Assembly: GCA_029561955.1 (NCBI GenBank) | Contig: JAKQWO010000022.1 | Coordinates: 1-37,533, forward strand | Direction of reading: 5' to 3' | Length of the DNA stretch: 37,533 nucleotides | Source: Candidatus Cloacimonadota bacterium | GTDB taxonomy: Bacteria > Cloacimonadota > Cloacimonadia > Cloacimonadales > Cloacimonadaceae | Shown here: positions 33,901 through 37,533 of the stretch, one piece after another | Layout of the letters: the number at the start of each line of letters is the position of its first letter | Numbering within the stretch: the first letter of the stretch is position 1 | Made by a program: the position numbers and the translations under genes | Notes under the pieces: generated by a model | What the model saw: only the letters and a program-made list of their open reading frames with translations | Databases searched by the model: none | What the model was told of the DNA's origin: nothing

Positions 33901-35302
33901 CGGTGGCAACACTACGACCATCACCTGGAGCGATGTATCCGGCCAAGGCTTCGGCTTTATCCAGGGAGGTCAATCCGCCTCAGCTACGGTCAACGTGACC
34001 ATAGGTGCCAGTCTCAGCGGCGACCTCTCTTTGCCTTGGACCATCACTGGCGATGGATGGGCATCCTTACCTCACACCCTCTCCGGCTCCATCGTGCTCA
34101 CCGAACGTTTGTCCCCTGTTTCCTGGTTGATTGTACAACCTCTCTTCGGCACCATTCCTGCAGGTGCAAGCGCCACCATTACCGCCAGTTTCTCCGCCGA
34201 GGGCATGGCTGTGGGCAGCTATCAAGCTCTGCTTACCATCCAGTCCAACGACCCCGAAAACCCTGTCTTGAATGTGAACGCCGGCATGAATGTGTGGGAG
34301 GGCAGCTCGCCCACCGAAATCCTTCCCGGGGTGGACTATCTCGTCGATGATTTGCCCGGCGTCAGCTACAATTCCAGCCATAACCTGATCGTTGTCGATG
34401 GAATAGATGAAACCACGCCAGAAATTGCCGCCTTGCCCAATCTGAATCCTGCAACTGCTTTTATTGCCGGCTATTCTGGCACGGGCAGCAACGTTACCCT
34501 CACCTTCAATATCACTGCAGCAGGCACCTACCATCTGATAGGATTTTGGGGCGGAAACTGGCATCAAGCCGACCCCTTCCCCTTGGTTGTCTCACCAACG
34601 GATAACACCATCGTGCTCAGCGGCATCAATTTCACCGCCAAGAGTAACGTCTACGTCGTCCTCAGTAATGGTGGAGACCCTTCCACCCTGCCCGTGGAGC
34701 TCTCGCATTTCTCCGCAACCGTGACCGCAGAAAACTTTGTCCAGCTCACCTGGGTCTCGCAGACTGAGAGCAACCTTTTGGGCTACAACGTTTACCGCAA
34801 CGCTGCTTTAGACTTGAGCTCAGCGATCAAGATCTCTGGTATGATAGAAGGCACCAATACCTCTACCGCACAGACTTACATCTATGTGGATGAGGAACTG
34901 GAGCAGAGCGGCACCTATTACTACTGGCTGCAAAATGTGGATCTTGATGGCAGCTCCAGCTATCACGGCCCCGTAAGCGTGCTTTTCGATGCTGAAGCCG
35001 GCACAGTCATTCCACCCATCCCGCTCGTGACCAGGCTGGAAAACGCCTATCCCAATCCTTTCAACCCAGATACCGCCATCCCTTACCAACTCAAAGACCC
35101 TGCCAAGGTCAAGATAGACATCTACAACCTAAAAGGGCAGTTGGTGCGCAGCTTTGAGCAAAGCCACGATACTCCGGGGTATTACCGTCTCATCTGGAAT
35201 GGCTGCGACCGCTCCGGTAAAGCCCTGGCCTCCGGTGTGTATCTCTATAAGATGAGCTGTGGCAGCTATCACGCCGCCAAGAAAGTGATTCTAAAGAAGT
35301 AA
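30905..35302 (+). CDS. large secreted M6-family metallopeptidase with T9SS-type C-terminal domain
   Basis: A 1465-residue paralogue of the first M6 protein. A signal peptide (ending near LVAAPH) precedes the M6 region with zinc motif HEMFH at residues 314-318, a Kre9-like domain (about 509), Fn3 (about 607), then two blocks also found in the C25 protein (about 692-870 and 874-1130), a carbohydrate-binding-like stretch (about 1139-1260), an Fn3 domain (LPVELSHFSATV, about 1265-1370) and a C-terminal FlgD-like sorting domain (about 1378-1465: ENAYPNPFNP, IYNLKGQLVRSF, LASGVYLYKM, KKVILKK). This last domain is the type A T9SS signal in the FCB group, implying secretion across the outer membrane. 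GAGAGGA lies ahead of the ATG. Confidence 0.93.
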   Translation: MKRIMKLAFLFMVLIGANLVAAPHSFLPIEATQPDGSKITMYASGDEFHNWLHDENNYTIVRDESGAYVYAIQERGSLVPSDLLVGRDSPNVRSIAPGLNLSQAEIRAKYDLYAEMRDYSSNRAPHTGQLNNIVIFIKFSDSPDFSTPLSNYQQMFNASAANSMKRYFQAASYNQLTVDSYFYPAPVGNTVICYQDTLPRSYFQLYHITNNPNGYSGDTERKNREHALLQRAVDFVNTNSPIPTSLNIDGDNDGLVDNVCFIIQGQTDAWANLLWPHQWSLYSVTVNINGKRVYNYNFQLENSLNNSGTSVLAHEMFHSLGAPDLYRYVNKTIVPIGSWDLMATNLNPPQHMSAWMKHKYGQWINSDNVPTITTSGTYTLSPVASSSTNNIYRLNSWKANEYYLLEYRKSDGTYDGNLPGTGLLVYRLDATKNGNAQGPPDELYIYRPGGTNDVNGTLSQAHFSQQIGRTEISEATTPSGFLGDGSAGGLNLFDVGYAGDTISFKVKVSDIQLTYPHGGEVWQSGENKEITWKSKSTAGNVKLECSSDGGQSWNLIATGLNNTGSFTWNFVPSMNNSTNVHIRVSLIGTNHSDSNYYPFTVSGISLNPARHLIATSGNGTVSLAWQAPLFGIPTGYSIYRNGSLLTTVTDLSYTDNAVVNGTIYSYYVVAAYSSGISIPSNTVQAMPANSVLTEVIIGTGNTTTTTVTPSPINVSFQSLHGQSVYTAAELNAAGVVGSTYITQIGFDIKALPDKIMPNYIIRMGHTNAIDASDWITTGLVQVWSSSTYQPVDKGWNMFTLSTPFLWNGVDNIVVDTAFSLIGSTSSTGTVMYTAAYNGYRYAISNDTDQTNVFNVGATSIFRPNLKLALGSSIINISSDALYANLQVGAASTRSFVITNTGRQALDFNINLEELTGSGSSRTVGKASGQGKSIAGSTLTLNTTNYQPGSTVNWTFTVYNGSVDSEWIKDVSITFPKNVTVNSVTNLVGGSGGNLTPSVTGGNTTTITWSDVSGQGFGFIQGGQSASATVNVTIGASLSGDLSLPWTITGDGWASLPHTLSGSIVLTERLSPVSWLIVQPLFGTIPAGASATITASFSAEGMAVGSYQALLTIQSNDPENPVLNVNAGMNVWEGSSPTEILPGVDYLVDDLPGVSYNSSHNLIVVDGIDETTPEIAALPNLNPATAFIAGYSGTGSNVTLTFNITAAGTYHLIGFWGGNWHQADPFPLVVSPTDNTIVLSGINFTAKSNVYVVLSNGGDPSTLPVELSHFSATVTAENFVQLTWVSQTESNLLGYNVYRNAALDLSSAIKISGMIEGTNTSTAQTYIYVDEELEQSGTYYYWLQNVDLDGSSSYHGPVSVLFDAEAGTVIPPIPLVTRLENAYPNPFNPDTAIPYQLKDPAKVKIDIYNLKGQLVRSFEQSHDTPGYYRLIWNGCDRSGKALASGVYLYKMSCGSYHAAKKVILKK

Positions 35303-35324
35303 AGCAGGACAGATCAATGAATGA

Positions 35325-35354
35325 AAGCCTTGGGTTTAGTCTCGGGGCTTTTTT
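35325..35354 (+). terminator. intrinsic terminator of second M6 gene
   Basis: AAGCCTTGGG (35325-35334) pairs with CTCGGGGCTT (35341-35350), including G-U pairs, across a TTTAGT loop and runs into a T-tract, 23 bases after the stop. The remaining gap to the next gene (35303-35679 in all) shows only the promoter-like element below. Confidence 0.8.
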
Positions 35355-35565
35355 GTAATTCGTGCTTCAGGATAGTTTCTATAGCGGACTTTCTCCCTAT
35401 CCTACAAGGCGAGCTGGAAGTCCAATTTGTCACTTGGAGCAAGCGCAGATGTGCAACCAAAATCGGGGTGTACACCTCTTTTTAGACAGAGCAGGAATTG
35501 ATTGAGGGAACAGGTGGTTGCAGCATTATAGCATCGGTTTTGTGGTGGGGCAGGGGATTTTTCAC

Positions 35566-35576
35566 TTGACAGATAG
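35566..35576 (+). promoter_or_regulatory. conserved TTGACAGATAG element upstream of second C25 gene
   Basis: Identical 11-mer to that at 22139, at about the same distance from the start codon. Downstream TATTAC (35587-35592) is at 15 bases, short for a -10 hexamer. Conservation across the duplication suggests a function, probably as a promoter. Confidence 0.4.
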
Positions 35577-35679
35577 CTTCGAGTTCTATTACTTGTCGAG
35601 GCATTGATTTTGCCACATGTTTGAGTGTTTTGGCATGTTTACAATTTAACCATTCGAATGAATCCATAAGGAGAAACTT

Positions 35680-37533
35680 ATGAACTTCAAGCTCGAGACA
35701 AAGATATTGCTGCTGCTGGTAGCGATATTGACTGCGGCTTTTGCTTTGACTGCCCAAACCCGGCAGGTGGAGCTGAGCCTTGCCCCAAACCAGGCTCTGC
35801 TAAGGAATAACAGCGACCTCGGTTTTGACGTCAACTATAGCGTTGGCGAGCTTAAAATCATGGAAGTCCAAACCCAAGAGGGCACCTTTGACGAGCTCTC
35901 CATCGAAGGCTGGGGCTTCAGCACTGAAGTGGGCGAGCCAAAGCTGCCTATGCTGCGCAGGATCATATCTGTACCTTTGGGTGCAGAAGTCCGCTTAACC
36001 CTCAATGCACAACAGATGCGGGAACTGGACAGTAAAGCCAACACCTTGCGCAATCCCGTTATTCCCGCTCAGGCACCTATCTCCAAAGCTGCCACTACCA
36101 TACCCTTTGAGGTAAATAAAGCACTTTATCGCCGCAATGAGTTCAACACCCGTGAATGGGTGGAGGTTTCGGAGCTGGGTTTCATGCGCGGCGTGCGTGT
36201 TTTCGCCCTCGACTTTTATCCCGTGCGCTACAATCCCGTCACCAACAGCATCCGCGTATTGGAAAATCTCGATCTGCGCGTAGACTTTATCAATTCGGAT
36301 TTAGGTGCTACAGCAGATTTGTTGGCCAAAACAGCTTCCTGGGAGTTTGAACGTCTTTATGCCAGTACCCTTTTCAATTGGGATACCAGCACCCGCACCG
36401 TGCTGGTACGTCAACCTACCAAGATGGTCATTCTCTGCCCGGTTGGCTACACCAATAATACCAGCCTGCAGGACTACGTGACTTGGAAGACCCAGCAGGG
36501 CTTTGCGGTAAGCGTGGTAAGCGTCGGTAATGGAGGCAATGTGGCCAATACTACCACTTCTATTAAAAACTACATGCAAAACCTGTGGAATAATGCTACT
36601 CCTCAAAATCCAGCCCCTACCTATCTGATCATCATCGGTGATGAATCCGGCACCAACTCTATTGTCTCAAATCCCGGAGGAACCTGCACCACTCAGACCG
36701 GTGATCACATCACCGACCTCACCTATGTGCGCCTCAGTGGCAATGACTACTTACCGGAGATGTATCACGGCCGCTTCTCCGTTTCATCTACCACCGAGCT
36801 GGCCAACGTCATCAACAAAACCATCACCTTTGAAAAGACACAGATGCCAGACCTCAGCTATCTGGGCAAAACAGTGCTCATTGCCGGTGTGGATGCCACC
36901 TACGCAACCACCCATGGCAACGGTGCCATCAACTATGCTACCACCGAGTATTTCAATGCTGCCCACGGTATCACCTCCAACACCTATCTCTATCCTGAAT
37001 CCGGCCAAAGTGCTGCACAGATCAGAGCCAACGCCAATGATGGACGCGGTTACATGGTCTATACCGCTCACGGGAGCGAGACCTCATGGGCAAACCCCAG
37101 CTTTTCTGTGTCCAATGTCAATGCCATGACCAACTCTGGCAAATATGGTGTAATGGTGGGCAACTGCTGTATTACCAACAAGTTTAACCACACTAGCACC
37201 TGCTTTGGCGAAGCCGTCATCCGCAAGGCTGACGGTGGTGGTGTGGCCTACATCGGCGGTACCAACAACACTTACTGGTATGAGGATTATTACTGGGCGG
37301 TGGGTTACAAACCTGGCCCCGATGGTACTGCCCAGCCTTATAATGCTTATAGGCTGGGTGCTTACGACGCCATGTTCCACACCCACGGTGAAACCTATGA
37401 CAAATGGGCTACCACCATCGGTGAAACCGTTTATGCGGGTAACTTGGCAGTAGTGCAAAGCAATAGCTCACTCAGGGACTACTACTGCCAAGTTACCCGC
37501 ATAAACGGTTTCACCGATGGTGGAACCGTTTAT
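35680..37533 (+). CDS. second gingipain-like C25 peptidase, 3' end cut by window
   Basis: An open frame runs from ATG 35680 (ATAAGGAG upstream) to the window edge, 618 codons. It is a close paralogue of the 1993-residue C25 protein: signal peptide MNFKLETKILLLLVAILTAA, C25 propeptide, and catalytic domain with His464 (YTAHGS) and Cys497 (GNCCITNKF). It tracks the paralogue to about 37480 (SSLRDYY, matching SSRTNYY). After that the frame reads CQVTRING instead of WEIYHIMG, which coincides with a fold-back repeat and is probably not real coding sequence. Gene order M6-C25 repeats that of the first cassette, so an M14 gene may follow beyond the window. Confidence 0.9.
   Translation, partial: MNFKLETKILLLLVAILTAAFALTAQTRQVELSLAPNQALLRNNSDLGFDVNYSVGELKIMEVQTQEGTFDELSIEGWGFSTEVGEPKLPMLRRIISVPLGAEVRLTLNAQQMRELDSKANTLRNPVIPAQAPISKAATTIPFEVNKALYRRNEFNTREWVEVSELGFMRGVRVFALDFYPVRYNPVTNSIRVLENLDLRVDFINSDLGATADLLAKTASWEFERLYASTLFNWDTSTRTVLVRQPTKMVILCPVGYTNNTSLQDYVTWKTQQGFAVSVVSVGNGGNVANTTTSIKNYMQNLWNNATPQNPAPTYLIIIGDESGTNSIVSNPGGTCTTQTGDHITDLTYVRLSGNDYLPEMYHGRFSVSSTTELANVINKTITFEKTQMPDLSYLGKTVLIAGVDATYATTHGNGAINYATTEYFNAAHGITSNTYLYPESGQSAAQIRANANDGRGYMVYTAHGSETSWANPSFSVSNVNAMTNSGKYGVMVGNCCITNKFNHTSTCFGEAVIRKADGGGVAYIGGTNNTYWYEDYYWAVGYKPGPDGTAQPYNAYRLGAYDAMFHTHGETYDKWATTIGETVYAGNLAVVQSNSSLRDYYCQVTRINGFTDGGTVY
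37412..37523. other. 43-bp perfect fold-back at contig end (likely artefact)
   Basis: Positions 37481-37523 are the exact reverse complement of 37412-37454, with 26 bases between the arms. The last 33 bases (37501-37533) are themselves nearly palindromic (ATAAACGGTT ... AACCGTTTAT). The break in homology to the paralogous C25 gene falls at the microhomology ACTACTG, where the second arm starts. This pattern fits a chimera or a misassembled contig end. Confidence 0.8.

Overview
The window looks like a contig-terminal piece of a Gram-negative anaerobic bacterium. It has an Omp85/BamA protein, large secreted peptidases with many Ig/Fn3-type domains, one of which carries a FlgD-like type IX secretion (T9SS) C-terminal sorting domain, and a ferredoxin-dependent 2-oxoacid oxidoreductase beside a methylmalonyl-CoA epimerase. 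Gingipain-like C25 peptidases, T9SS-type tails and amino-acid/propionate metabolism together suggest Candidatus Cloacimonadota (WWE1) or a close relative in the FCB group. This is inference from gene content; no 16S rRNA or other decisive marker is present.

Layout. Positions 1-310 hold a dispersed palindromic repeat. 311-2204 (minus strand) is a two-gene cassette of an AAA/ABC-type ATPase and an RloB-like Toprim protein, a likely anti-phage or restriction-linked pair. 2691-11416 (plus) is a housekeeping run: bamA, a radical SAM protein, ispD, an enlarged glmS-like gene, ispF, a small SpoVG-like gene and a PLP aminotransferase. 11518-14880 is a tightly coupled korDABC-mce operon. 14975-17100 holds a pyridoxal kinase-like gene, a small DUF5683-like membrane protein and a secreted CAP-domain protein. 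17127-19020 (minus) has exonuclease III and an sdpR-sdpI pair.

From 19310 to the end is an accessory region of secreted peptidases: M6 (752 aa), C25 (1993 aa), M14 (613 aa), then a second M6 (1465 aa) and a second C25 cut by the window end. The M6-C25 order is repeated, so this is a duplicated cassette. Copies of an 85-bp palindrome stand upstream of each M6 gene in the same orientation; a third, inverted copy lies beside the ATPase/RloB pair. Non-catalytic tail domains are shared between peptidases of different catalytic classes, showing domain shuffling within the locus.

How the genes may work together: secreted M6, C25 and M14 enzymes would degrade external protein to peptides and amino acids. 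The aminotransferase would give 2-oxoacids, and KorDABC would oxidise these to acyl-CoA with reduction of ferredoxin. The epimerase fits the methylmalonyl-CoA branch (propionyl-CoA/succinyl-CoA). BamA inserts outer-membrane proteins, and IspD/IspF serve the MEP isoprenoid pathway.

Caution: the last ~50 bases (37481-37533) are a perfect 43-bp fold-back of sequence just upstream and break the homology of the final gene, so they are probably an assembly or amplification artefact.
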